A stretch of DNA of 14,918 nt from Halicephalobus mephisto. Taxonomy: Eukaryota > Nematoda > Chromadorea > Rhabditida > Panagrolaimidae. The number at the start of each line of letters is the position of its first letter. Positions within the stretch are counted from its first letter, which is position 1. Of this stretch, positions 1 through 8,684 are shown piece by piece. The DNA lies in assembly GCA_009193035.1 (NCBI GenBank), contig SWDT01000162.1, positions 1 through 14,918 on the forward strand, read 5' to 3'. The translations under genes and the position numbers were made by a program. Below the pieces are notes generated by a model, which saw only the letters and a list, made by a program, of their open reading frames with translations, did not search any database and was not told where the DNA came from.

Positions 1-1994
1 AACACAGTCGAACAAAGAACGATAGTTTTACCTTTGTTAATGTGTTCTAATAAGATGATGATAATTAAGCAGGTGATGGAGAAGAATAGGGAATAATTAT
101 CTCATTTGGAAAGTACATAAAAATCAATTTTTACATTTAAACTGAAATTATAGCTCAATATGAGATATATTCGTATAAAGTTCTCTTAATATATGGTAGA
201 CTGTGGCTTTATTATCTGATTTTTAAATCTGTGAATGAAGTAAAACAAATAACCGTTCTCTGGTATGGAGAAATTGAAAACTTAGAAAAGATGCAAAACC
301 TGTTCCAGCTGATTTTTCTAGATCTCATGTTTATTATTTTCGACAATTTATGGTAATTTTGCGAAATAGAAATAACGTACATACCACTCAAACTGAATCG
401 CATAAACTATTCTGGTTTTTCAATAATAATTCAGGTATTCTTAAATAACATGCATCTAATGACAATTTAGAAATTGATCTTGACTGAAAAGGCTGCAGAA
501 ATAGATAAATGAAGACATGATTTCAGAATCAATTTTCCTAGAAATTAAGGAACTCGATGAGTGAGAAATATTGTTAAATGAAAATTCATCAAAGTTATAT
601 TATTTCGGAAATGAGACTTCTGAAAACTAGATTACAACTGTAAGGTCATATTCAGAACTTATAGCTCCAAATACAGTAGAGTACCTATTTTGAAGGTTTT
701 CAAATTTATTTAAACCGAAAAATATATTTTAATTCACTAATATGGAAATAAAGATGTAGAGAATCAAATTTTCAATAAATAAACAGAAATTTACTAACTG
801 CGGAAACGACAATCGGTTATTTTATAAATGTCTATTTCGAAAGAAAATATCATATGATTTTCAATTTTTAAGACGATAAAAGCAAAGGTTTTTTCTTATC
901 ATTTTTTCCTTCATGTAGGGTTCGAAAAATTCACATAGACTGTCAGCAGAACTACCGACTCTTCAAAAACTTCGATTATTGAATACACCTAATTCGGTTC
1001 AACTTTCAAACCCAATTCAAAATTAAAACTCAAATTAATTCGAAATTGACATTTTGAACTAAGACATCTTATCATTCCATATGTAGTATGAAATTCAAAG
1101 TAATTTCTATCAAGTAATTGAAGTTTGATTGAGTTTTTTATACCAAATTCAAAAGGTGCAGTACTCTTTTATTCCCTTTATTACTTTCTAAAGATTTCTT
1201 TCTTCACTTTCATCCAATTTGATATGCAAACTTCCATAGATGAAAAGTGATTGTTTTTGTTTTAGAAATAGAGCCATTGAATTAAAACTTTCCGAGCTGT
1301 AAATGTGATACAAAAAACTCGATAAAATTTTCGAATATTTGATAAATTCTGTTTTGAACTTGATTCGTTACTTATGAAGTTACAAACATTCAGCATGTAT
1401 AAAATATTGAGAATGCCTTGTGTTTATCTCGTAGTATCTTTCCTACGGAAATGACTTCCATAGAGAAATTACGGACATCTTTCCAAAGTTCCACTTTTTC
1501 AATAATGAGATGATTACTGTCTGTTCTACAATTAATTGTTTGAAAAGCTGAAAAATACCCATGGATGAGTTATCCAGTATCACTGTTCATCTCAATACTT
1601 TCATCCATAACGAGTTCGGAAAACAGTTCTAATTACTTGGTAATCATTTTGTGAGTTCTCTGAGATTTGAATCTCCTCATCGATTACAGAATTAGAATAA
1701 CTATTTTGAATATTTTCGAGTATCTTTAAAACGGTTTCCAATGTTTTCTTTCTGTAGATTCATTGAATTTATCGATGAACCTGATGTAGATGACATAAAA
1801 ATTCTGGTAGAATTCTGACATTGTTGAGAGGTTCACAGTGAGTGCAATTTAGATTACTTTTTTCTGTTTTATTCGAAACAAGAAAAAGGAAATTTAAAAA
1901 CAATGCGAAATTAGGTTTTTCTATTTTCCCTCAGAGATAATTATCATCCCTTTCTGATCAGTTTTCTGATTATTTGAATTTACTGAATTTGTTG
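1..1994. other. AT-rich stretch without a recognisable gene
   Basis: I see no coding exon chain, tRNA, rRNA, SL RNA or transposon terminus in this stretch. The longest open frames are about 60 codons, with composition like random AT-rich sequence and no flanking splice signals that would join them. It is best read as intergenic DNA. A very diverged element or a long intron of a gene outside the window cannot be excluded by eye. Confidence 0.5.
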
Positions 1995-2000
1995 AAAAAA
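1995..2000 (-). terminator. RNA polymerase III terminator (T6) of the 5S gene
   Basis: Six consecutive A on the plus strand (TTTTTT on the transcribed sense strand) lie 3-4 nt past the end of the paired 5S terminus. This is the expected place and form of a Pol III stop signal and supports the 5S copy being transcribable. Confidence 0.85.
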
Positions 2001-2003
2001 GAA

Positions 2004-2121
2004 GCTAGGAGCACTGGAGATTCCCAGGACGTCTCCGATCCAAGTACTAATCCAGCCCTAGGGCGTTTCACTGGCCAGATCGGACGGGATGGCGTGCTCT
2101 CACCCTGGTTTGACCCCTAGC
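2004..2121 (-). rRNA. 5S ribosomal RNA gene (nematode type)
   Basis: The minus strand carries a full-length 5S rRNA of about 118-120 nt. The internal block GCACGCCATCCCGTCCGATC (near RNA positions 25-44) and the later block TTAGTACTTGGATCGGAGAC (near 72-91) are hallmark 5S segments and match the nematode form. The terminal helix closes: 5' GCTAGGGG pairs with 3' CTCCTAGC with one G-U pair. Outside the core the sequence differs clearly from the Caenorhabditis form I know, yet both sides of helix I differ together, so pairing is kept; this argues for a functional divergent gene rather than a pseudogene. The transcript would join the large ribosomal subunit and be made by RNA polymerase III from internal control elements. 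It is a single copy here, about 2 kb from the nearest SL RNA gene and on the opposite strand, not a 5S-SL tandem array. A 5S-derived SINE is less likely because no tail follows. Confidence 0.93.
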
Positions 2122-4080
2122 GATTGGGGATTTTTCTGACTGCATCGCTTTCCTTACTTTGACAAGAGAATAAAACATACTTTATTGTTAGTTGTAGAAA
2201 TTATAGAAACGCTAGGTATTAAGATTATTTATTTTTTTGTATGACACAAAACCATTCCATTTAAATATACATAATAACAATGATATTTTTGAAAACAACA
2301 TGATATAGAGACAAAAATCAAAGTTGGGTTTTTCGATTGTCGTCCGCCTCTGAGGGATGAAAAAGGAACATTCATGATCAACAGAATTAGTTGTTAGAAG
2401 TTTTTCTTAATGTAATTTCTACTATGGAGAACATTTTTTTATATTTTTGAAAACCATATACAGCATTTTATTGTAAAATCTATAATAATTCAGAAATAAA
2501 ACTATTTCAATAAATTAATTCAAAAAAGCATTTTATTGATTAATAATGACTTCTGAATTGTTGATTATAGATTTAGCGCAAGAAATGCATCTGATGAAAG
2601 TTCATTCCGTTGTTCGTCGGTGAGACTGAAGAATAGTTCGATTATTGCTCATTTCTGTTTTTGTATGAAAGTTCCTTCCTGAAACTTGATCCAATAATGA
2701 TATTCCATTACTGAGAATTAATTTAGTTCTTCATCGACATTTTTTCATGTTATTGAGGGATATTTTATCTCGTTCCAGCGATGGATTTCAGTTATGATAA
2801 TGTTCAGTAGTCTCTTCTAAATTACAATCGGCAGAAAACATTGATTTATCATGATGAGGAGACGGATATAATTTTTTTCATTCTTGAGCTTATCTGCTGT
2901 GGTGGAAGAAATATTCGAAGGCGTGTATTCCATGAGTTCAGTTGTGGATCTGTATTCGATGCATTGGAGAAGTACAAAAGTACGACTCTTGATATCATCT
3001 GGATATTCATTCTGATCTGATACCTGACCCGAGTTTGAATCAAGAGCATTATTTCTTATCTCGGATTGAAAAGGTCTGTAATTTGAGATTGGAACGATGT
3101 CGAGAAACTAGGTATAGTTAAAATGTTCTTAAGGAACCGAGGAGTTATTCATGTTATCTATGTATTCTGAAAGAAACGTTAAAAAGCCAAATTATCGTTA
3201 GAACCAGTCGGAATTGATATGATATAGTGTTTCGTATTATCAAAATCGACGGTCGGAGTTGGAAGTTAAAATCTGAATTTTCCATGTTAAGACACAACTT
3301 ATGAGTCATGTTTGAATTGAAAAATTTGATTAAGTTTCGATTATCAATTTAGATAAAATAGATTTTTGAAATGGAAAAATTCATAAATGCTTTTTAACAC
3401 AAAAAGTCCAAATTTCGATTTCGAACCCTGATCTCCGACTTTGATAATACACAGCACAGATTCCTGGTCGAAATTACTTTATAAAACGGAAACTAAAAAT
3501 CAAAAATTAAATAATACATCGGTTCTGTAGATTTGACCTATATAGTCGTTATTTTAATTACCAATTGATAGCTACTAGTTATTAGTGAAGAAAGTTCTCT
3601 TCATTCGTGGGGAAAGAGAAACGATGTTTCACTGTTGTGTTCGATGGTAATACGAAACATGGATCCTTTATTCGTCGAATCTATTCAATTTTGTCCATAG
3701 TAATTGTCAATTTCCTAGAGAGTATTGTTTATTTAAAAACTGATCAACTGTGAATCGACTTAAAAGTAGTGAATTTGTTGTATAATAAGGATATTATTTA
3801 TTGGTTGCAGAATTAGGATTTGAAATAAATCATCGACTTATTGTTCTCACTCTTGGATAATTAAACCGAAGAACTCATTCTAATTTCAGATTTTATGAAT
3901 AGCTTGTCAGACAAGTATTGAAGGCTTTGAAATGCAAGATAACGGTATATAGAGAATAGGAAGGTAGACACAATAACCGATCGGAAGAGGAAGTGATGAG
4001 TGTTCTCTCAGGAAATAAACGAGCCAGTTATTGTCACCTCTTCTATTCCCAGTTCTTTCGCTCTCTACCATCATCGTTAT
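2122..4080. other. AT-rich stretch, no gene seen; one imperfect inverted repeat
   Basis: No coding chain or RNA gene was recognised. The only structure I noted is an imperfect inverted repeat with arms at about 2474-2493 and 2553-2574 (TAAAATCTATAAT...ATTCAG against its complement), and a short direct repeat GCATTTTATTG at about 2463 and 2528. It may be a remnant of a small foldback element or chance in AT-rich DNA. Confidence 0.4.
2474..2574. repeat. Imperfect inverted repeat, about 20-bp arms
   Basis: The left arm contains AAAATCTATAATAATTCAG and the right arm CTGAATTGTTGATTATAGATTT; the right arm's reverse complement matches the left apart from a short insertion. The loop is about 60 bp. 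No target duplication was evident. This is low-information AT-rich sequence, so the call is weak. Confidence 0.35.
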
Positions 4081-4084
4081 TTCG

Positions 4085-4101
4085 CACTCTGCTTCCAAAA
4101 A
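4085..4101 (+). promoter_or_regulatory. SL-gene promoter-like element, unusual spacing
   Basis: CACTCTGCTTCCAAAA differs at one base from the element CACTCAGCTTCCAAAA that lies 41 bp before the SL RNA gene at 5577. Here the same motif starts 82 bp before its SL RNA start. It is probably the proximal sequence element of an snRNA-type Pol II promoter. The extra distance is unexplained and could reduce or change activity. Confidence 0.55.
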
Positions 4102-4166
4102 TATCAGCATTCACCTAACCAGAGATCTAGGTATCGAATAAACTTTCCGATTAGAACGTTTTTTTC

Positions 4167-4266
4167 GGTTTTATTACCCGAATTTGAGGTAAACATTTGA
4201 TTCCGCTCTTGAGTAATCTTGTGGTGGTGAGTTTAAATTTTGGACTGCTCTTCTGATCAGGAGCTT
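4167..4266 (+). ncRNA. Spliced-leader RNA gene, SL1-type variant
   Basis: This is a roughly 100-nt SL RNA donating a 22-nt leader (4167-4188, GGTTTTATTACCCGAATTTGAG) to mRNA 5' ends by trans-splicing. The exon is followed directly by the donor GTAAACATT, as in C. elegans SL1 RNA. The Sm-binding site AAATTTTGG lies at 4235-4243. A 3' hairpin follows: arms GCTCTT (4247-4252) and AGGAGC (4259-4264), loop CTGATC. The exon differs from canonical SL1 (GGTTTAATTACCCAAGTTTGAG) at three positions: A to T at position 6, A to G at 14 and G to A at 16. The segment TCTTGTGG between donor and Sm site is shared with the other two SL genes of the window. It lies on the plus strand about 0.9 kb from the divergent SL pair. 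Because its promoter motif sits 41 bp further away than in the other two, it may be weakly expressed or a recent pseudogene, though every RNA element is intact. Confidence 0.88.
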
Positions 4267-5185
4267 TTAATTGGGAATTGAGTTCTTTTATGATTCCCAT
4301 TTCATCGAAAGGTTTAGTAAATCTAACTGACAAATAACTCTTGAAATTAATAGCTTCATCATATTACTTGCAACACCGGTGTTTTCAGAGAAATTGATTC
4401 ATTTATTATGTCTTTGATAAATAAATGATTGAGAGAAAGCAACTATTTCATCATGATGTGAAAATAAGAGTTTGTTCTTCAGTGGATCTGACTTCCACTG
4501 ATTGATTTTAATCATTTAAACCAAGTAATCAGTTGATCAATCAGATAGAATATATCACAATCATCTGAAAATCAAGAAGTATCTGGAATTCGAATTGTTT
4601 ATTTCAATCAGAACAGACATTTTTAGTTGAGAACTGTTATCCTCAAAGAGAATGTCACAAGTCTCACTGAAATGATTGGGTGGGTCGGACAATTAATAAA
4701 AATTCTAATGGAAATTGATAAAACCTAGTATCCATAGATGAACTGTTTTTAAACAGTGAATTTGAGATCAGGTTTCAAATTTTCAATCAGAATAAGCATC
4801 TGAGGACTAAATCAAAGTCTTTTCAGAATTCCCATTCTCATATTAATTTTTATAACTAAATTCCTCTACACCCATGATATATATTGTAAAAAGATTGTAC
4901 AAAATCCTATGGAATTTATAATTGAAATAGCTATGAAAAGTTCACTCCATTCTATATTTGATGATCCGGATAATCCCTTCAGTAATTTAAAAAGCTGAAC
5001 AATATTTTAAACAACAAGAATAGGAGCAATTAATCTGTTTTCGACTCTATTTTCTCTAAATTTCCTTTTCATTATGACTAAGGAAGACGTTTAAATCAAA
5101 ATGACAACAGATAATAAGAATTGTTTGAATTGAATGTAATATTCACTTATTAAATGAATAAAGTATAAATCATACTTATGAAACT
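4267..5185. other. Intergenic spacer between SL RNA genes
   Basis: No gene is recognised between the first SL RNA gene and the 3' end of the minus-strand one. The only compact feature noted is the 12-bp perfect palindrome AACACCGGTGTT at 4372-4383, which is GC-richer than its surroundings; its meaning is unknown. Confidence 0.5.
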
Positions 5186-5286
5186 AAACTCTCCATTTCG
5201 AGAGTGTTCCAAAATTTAGACATTCCCGCCACAAGATCTCTCAAAAGCGGACTTCAATCTTTACCTCAAAGCTGGGTAATTAAACC
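5186..5286 (-). ncRNA. Spliced-leader RNA gene, SL1-type variant
   Basis: On the minus strand the leader exon (5286 down to 5265) reads GGTTTAATTACCCAGCTTTGAG, 22 nt, differing from canonical SL1 only in AAG to AGC after ACCC. The donor GTAAAGATTG follows at once. The Sm site AAATTTTGG is at 5217-5209, followed by a perfect 6-bp hairpin, ACTCTC-GAAATG-GAGAGT (5205-5188). The length of about 101 nt matches known SL1 RNAs. The intron base C to G in GTAAAG costs one pair of the first stem (GTTTA/TAAAC), leaving four. The gene is transcribed away from a second SL gene starting 290 bp off, so the two form a head-to-head pair with a common upstream region. The transcript would be a Pol II product, capped, assembled with Sm proteins and consumed in trans-splicing in the nucleus. 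Confidence 0.95.
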
Positions 5287-5309
5287 AAATACAACTTCCT
5301 AATTTTGAA

Positions 5310-5327
5310 CTTTCTGAAAGCTGAGTG
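5310..5327 (-). promoter_or_regulatory. Proximal promoter element of the minus-strand SL gene
   Basis: CACTCAGCTTTCAGAAAG on the minus strand starts exactly 41 bp upstream of the SL RNA start, the same distance as the matching element of the divergent partner. Apart from these motifs the two upstream regions are not obviously alike, which suggests selection on the motif. It is best interpreted as the proximal sequence element of an snRNA-type promoter. Confidence 0.75.
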
Positions 5328-5535
5328 AATTGGGGTAGATGAATACAGGTGAACAATGGATTGTGTGGACGACGAGATATAAGAGGAAAATAACTGAATT
5401 GTTAGAAAAAGAGACATTTCTCGATCAAAAACAAACCAGGGAAATTATGTGTTGTGTTTGTCGCTCTGACTCTCGTCTTTCTTACCTATCTCTTAGTGAA
5501 GAGATGGGGTAAAATAGGGTTCATTCAGCTGAAAT

Positions 5536-5552
5536 CACTCAGCTTCCAAAAG
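5536..5552 (+). promoter_or_regulatory. Proximal promoter element of the plus-strand SL gene
   Basis: CACTCAGCTTCCAAAAG begins 41 bp before the SL RNA start at 5577. It agrees with the minus-strand partner's element at all but two positions of the first 16 or so, and is placed identically. It is preceded by a small palindrome, TTCAGCTGAA. It is likely the factor-binding element of the SL promoter. Confidence 0.75.
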
Positions 5553-5576
5553 ACAGAAAATCAGGACATTATGTTC

Positions 5577-5677
5577 GGTTTAATTACCCGAATTTGAGGT
5601 AAACATTTAATTTTGCTCTAGAAAAGTCTTGTGGCGAACACGGTTAAATTTTGGATTGCTTTCGTAATGGAAAGTCT
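5577..5677 (+). ncRNA. Spliced-leader RNA gene, SL1-type variant
   Basis: The 22-nt leader GGTTTAATTACCCGAATTTGAG (5577-5598) is followed by the donor GTAAACATT, so the first stem GTTTA/TAAAC is intact. The Sm site AAATTTTGG is at 5646-5654 and the 3' hairpin GCTTTC-GTAATG-GAAAGT at 5658-5675. The leader differs from canonical SL1 by A to G and G to A at positions 14 and 16, the same changes as in the copy at 4167, so these two are closer to each other than to the minus-strand gene. It forms a divergent pair with the gene at 5286. The conserved SL body segment GTCTTGTGGCGA is present. All parts needed for a working SL snRNP can be seen. Confidence 0.95.
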
Positions 5678-6687
5678 GTAATTTGACAAAGAAGTCATTC
5701 AATATTGATGGTGATACCTGTGTTCTTCATTTGGAAGACTTGAAATTGACACCTTAATTTTATCAGCAAGAAAATAGATTTATTTGTGAGAAATCCCTGT
5801 TTTTAGTGTACTCGTTGTATGGAAGAAGTCGACTTTTCTACATCATAACATGAGAGTAGTTATATACTCTCTAAGACACTCATCCCTATACACCCGATCT
5901 CTAAAGACCACGTCTTTTTTTTATTTTATACCTACTTTACTTAAAACATCTAAAGATGAAGCCACAAACGAGAAACTGCCCAGAAATCTGATTTCATAAG
6001 CTAGTTGTGATTCCTTATTTCTCTTTTCCGCATAGCTGAAACTGATAAAGACTTCAGAATTGTTAGTATCACTTTTATGTCTGAATACTTAATTATTTTT
6101 TAATTTAATGAACTCAAAGTTAGATGTGAGTCATAATTTTTTAGATTATGGAAGAACACTAGAATAAATCTGTTTTTGCTTTTTTAGTGTGCAATTGTTA
6201 CATGAAGGCCCTCGATATTCTCCACTGAGATGATCGTGATCTCTTTAGGACTTTTAATTGAGTATACTTGATGGCATTCTGAACAGTTTTTACTTTCATC
6301 AAATAATTTCTATTCTGTCTGTTAAATTTCCCATCTTAGAGTTGGATCTTCTCAAGGACTGACTCTGACACTCTGGTCTCACCTCTCAAATATTACCTGA
6401 CTGGACGGAGTTTTGGACTTTCTTTCTAAGCATTGGTGGCATAATTTATAATCCAACTAGTGGTTTATTGGAATTACTGTTAAGAGAGTCACCAAATTTC
6501 ACTTTGATTTCAGTGACAAGTAATTTTATAAACAAATTTTAGACAACACAGATGCAATTTACCGAGGTTTGATTCGATAAAAAACGACTGAATTCTGATT
6601 CGAGTGACAAATCGACATTTATTAAAAGTGATCTTTTAAATTTAGATTCAAGTTCAGTAAGAAATCAGTAGTTCAATTAGTCAAAAT
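5678..6687. other. AT-rich stretch without a recognisable gene
   Basis: No exon chain, RNA gene or transposon end was recognised here. A short stretch near 6395-6415 (GGAGTTTTGGAC) resembles an Sm site by chance, but no leader exon or hairpin accompanies it. Confidence 0.45.
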
Positions 6688-6834
6688 ATGCAAATATTGC
6701 CTTCAAATTCGAATTCACTGTTAGAAATGCTTCAATCATCAATAATGTCTTATCAAGCCGGGAATAAAAACAAATACAATAAAATCAACCATATTTTAGA
6801 CGAACTAATAAGATTAAAAACTTTAAAATAGTAA

Positions 6835-7047
6835 ATGATGTTGGTATTCTCGATGACTGAAAAGAATACTAAGCATAAATTATCAGATGAAAATAGTAGT
6901 GATAGAATCGAGCTGATTAAGGTTCACAATGATAATAATCACGAATTGACTAAACCAGTGATCAATTATGATGAATCAATTGAGAAATCGAATAAGCATG
7001 AAAATAAAGTTTCATCAAAAAAGCTTAAAAAATTAACAAAAAAATAA
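6835..7047 (+). CDS. Doubtful small lysine/asparagine-rich reading frame
   Basis: This open frame of 70 codons encodes a very hydrophilic product (many K, N, E, D and S; a basic tail KKLKKLTKK) with no domain I recognise. It starts with ATGATG straight after two tandem stops (TAG TAA, 6829-6834). The same frame is open before those stops back to 6661, with an ATG at 6688 giving a further 47 codons, so the total frame would be about 117 codons apart from the double stop. The stop overlaps an AATAAA sequence that could act as a polyadenylation signal. No strong splice pair joins the halves in frame. It may be a disordered small protein, a decayed exon, or chance in A-rich DNA; I consider chance at least as likely. 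Confidence 0.22.
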   Translation: MMLVFSMTEKNTKHKLSDENSSDRIELIKVHNDNNHELTKPVINYDESIEKSNKHENKVSSKKLKKLTKK

Positions 7048-7385
7048 AGAATTCGTCGATTATTTAGCAGGAAAAAATGACAAATATATACAGGTTCTGG
7101 ATTTAAGACAATTCCTCTCGTTCAGAAATAATATTAATAATGAATAATGAAATTTTTTAAAACGTTTCCTTATGATATCTCTTTCAAATCCAATTCAATA
7201 AAAATATTAATGTTCTTAAAATCAACCAAATCATTGTTGATATCTACTAATTTTAAATTCATTTTGTTTGGCCTGTTAGTCACTTCATGATAAATAGCAC
7301 TTTTGTTCTATTTCTATTTCATCAGTAAATCTAAATCTATAAGTTGAATTTAACTTCTTTTTGTTAACAACAATTTTCAACTAAA
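7048..7385. other. Spacer downstream of the truncated paralogue
   Basis: No gene was recognised. The kinase-like exons that should follow on the minus strand after 7386, by comparison with the two longer paralogues, are absent here, so this spacer marks the truncation of that copy. Confidence 0.5.
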
Positions 7386-7927
7386 TTACATATTAAGTCC
7401 TTCATTCTTGAAGTAGTTTTCAAAATAGCGTTCTACAGATAATTTTAAGCACTCATTTATGTCGACAACATATTCATAGAGTTGTTCGATGATTTCAAGA
7501 AATTTCTTACAGAAGTTTCCATATGTGACGAAGAAGTCAGTATCCTCCAGAACTCGTAGTTTTTTCGATCCTTCCTTGGCGAATCTAGATTTCTTGTGTT
7601 CGAATCTCGTCTTTGTCAGTTTGTCACTATCTCCCAAACAACCCACCCAATTCTGCAGCAATACGTGTTTCTACAATGTGAAATTAAAGACTAATTTCCA
7701 TTAAATTCATTAATACGATTTTCGATAAGATTCTCAGAACTTTGTTATAAATTCATGCTAACTATAAAAATGAATCTACTTTTTTTAAAATTGATAGATA
7801 GTGGCCTAAAATAATGCTTTTAGAATTGATTTAAATGAAGTACAAAGCAAACCTGATCTTCAAGTTCAAATGCCATAATTGTTTCTGACTCTCCATTATG
7901 GTCCTGCAGATCAATCAGGAGTTTCAT
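7386..7927 (-). pseudogene. Truncated paralogue of the ubiquitin-like/kinase-like family
   Basis: Exon 1 (7927-7853, 25 codons) starts MKLLIDLQDHNGES and ends with CAG before a GTTTGC donor, exactly like the middle copy. After a 47-bp intron, exon 2 restarts at 7805 with GCCACTATCTATCAATTTTAA, follows the paralogue for about 18 bp and then hits a stop. The rest of exon 2 (about 130 bp, the second half of the ubiquitin-like domain) is gone and the sequence joins intron 2 material. Exon 3 (7670-7386) starts after TTGTAG with KHVLLQNW, the counterpart of KHADLTMW and KHSHLSEW in the paralogues, and encodes 94 residues of the middle helical region (for example TDFFVTYGNFCKKFLEII). It ends in TAA with no kinase-like exons after it. 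Exon 3 alone stays open for 95 codons, so loss may be recent, or it may survive as a short product. It shares the upstream block and acceptor with the other copies. Confidence 0.8.
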
Positions 7928-7939
7928 GTTTCATAAAAG

Positions 7940-7942
7940 CTA
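7940..7942 (-). promoter_or_regulatory. Probable trans-splice acceptor of the truncated copy
   Basis: On the minus strand the sequence AAATTTTAG ends here, 12 nt before the ATG. It matches a nematode 3' splice site and has no convincing donor upstream, so an outron with SL addition is the simplest reading. The middle copy has the same site at the same distance. Confidence 0.5.
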
Positions 7943-7966
7943 AAATTTGAGTGATAACTCCATAAA

Positions 7967-8081
7967 AAATAAGTGAATAAAAAGTGCTCTGCATGGGAAG
8001 TTATCGTAAAAGAGTTAACTAGCCAAAAAATTTCCTGATAAAATTTGAAACATAACACCAAGAACAAAAATGCGCCCCACT
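7967..8081 (-). promoter_or_regulatory. Conserved upstream block of the truncated copy
   Basis: This upstream region matches the one before the middle paralogue over about 100 bp, including AATAAGTGAATAAAAAGTG, CTGCATGGGAAGTTAT and a distal part with TAACTAGCCAAA...GAAACATAAC. The distal part is also found before the intact copy. It is a likely core promoter or enhancer, duplicated together with the gene. Confidence 0.6.
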
Positions 8082-8192
8082 TTAAAAAATAAAGTTGCAT
8101 TGAGTGATGATGATAATAGTAGGGAAGAGTTTAAAAGGTATATTTTAGAGAATAAAATTGACACATTAGCTCATGGTCATCACAAAATTTAA

Positions 8193-8684
8193 TTTCATGG
8201 ATCTACTCTATTTATCACAATCTCCTTAAAATCATATTTCTCCAATGATTTTAAAATAAGTAAACAGTAGTAACCACAGTGATGTGTATTAAATTTCTGA
8301 ATTTAAGCAATTCTGTGATTCAATAGGAGGATCCAATCCAAAGGAATCGAAGTACTGACACTTTTCTTTATTTTTATATTAACAAACCCAATGAGTACCA
8401 GTATTTTTACTAATATCTAAATTTAGAATTTCACTTTCTATTTTATTAATCTGTCTGGAAGAGTATCCCTCATAAATACCCCTTCGAAGTTATTAATTTT
8501 TATTTCTTTAGCTAGATTTTTAATATCGTAATTAGTCAATGGTGTAGTTTCTCCGAAACTCTTGGACAACTTTGTTGTTCATAATAAACATTTAAATCAA
8601 GAAAAAACTGACTAGATTGTATAAAATAGCACAAACCCTCGGGGAGGGAATGGGGTGAGCCAGAATGAGTACTACTATACTACT
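8193..8684. other. AT-rich spacer, no gene seen
   Basis: No coding chain or RNA gene was recognised between the upstream block of the truncated copy and the reverse transcriptase remnant. Toward 8635 the composition becomes more GC-rich (CCCTCGGGGAGGG), which may belong to the retroelement remnant. Confidence 0.45.

Noticed and set aside
212..403. Minus-strand frame of 63 codons, and a similar one at 2849-3049
   Set aside because: Isolated short frames in AT-rich DNA without splice context or recognisable sequence.
3405..3445. Possible tRNA B-box (GGGTTCGAAATC on the minus strand)
   Set aside because: No A-box, no acceptor stem and no anticodon arm at suitable distances.
4000..4200. Plus-strand open frame of 66 codons and minus-strand frames at 3907-4110 and 4151-4333
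   Set aside because: They overlap the SL RNA gene and its promoter, overlap each other on both strands and show no domain; treated as chance frames.
6330..6440. Possible fourth SL or snRNA (GGAGTTTTGGAC and CTCAAATATTACC nearby)
   Set aside because: The motifs are in incompatible orientation and no leader exon, donor or terminal hairpin accompanies them.
8070..8192. Plus-strand 40-codon frame (starting MRPTLKNKVALSDDDNS)
   Set aside because: It looks slightly protein-like, but its start lies inside the conserved upstream block of the truncated paralogue and it has no homologue or splice context I can recognise; probably chance.
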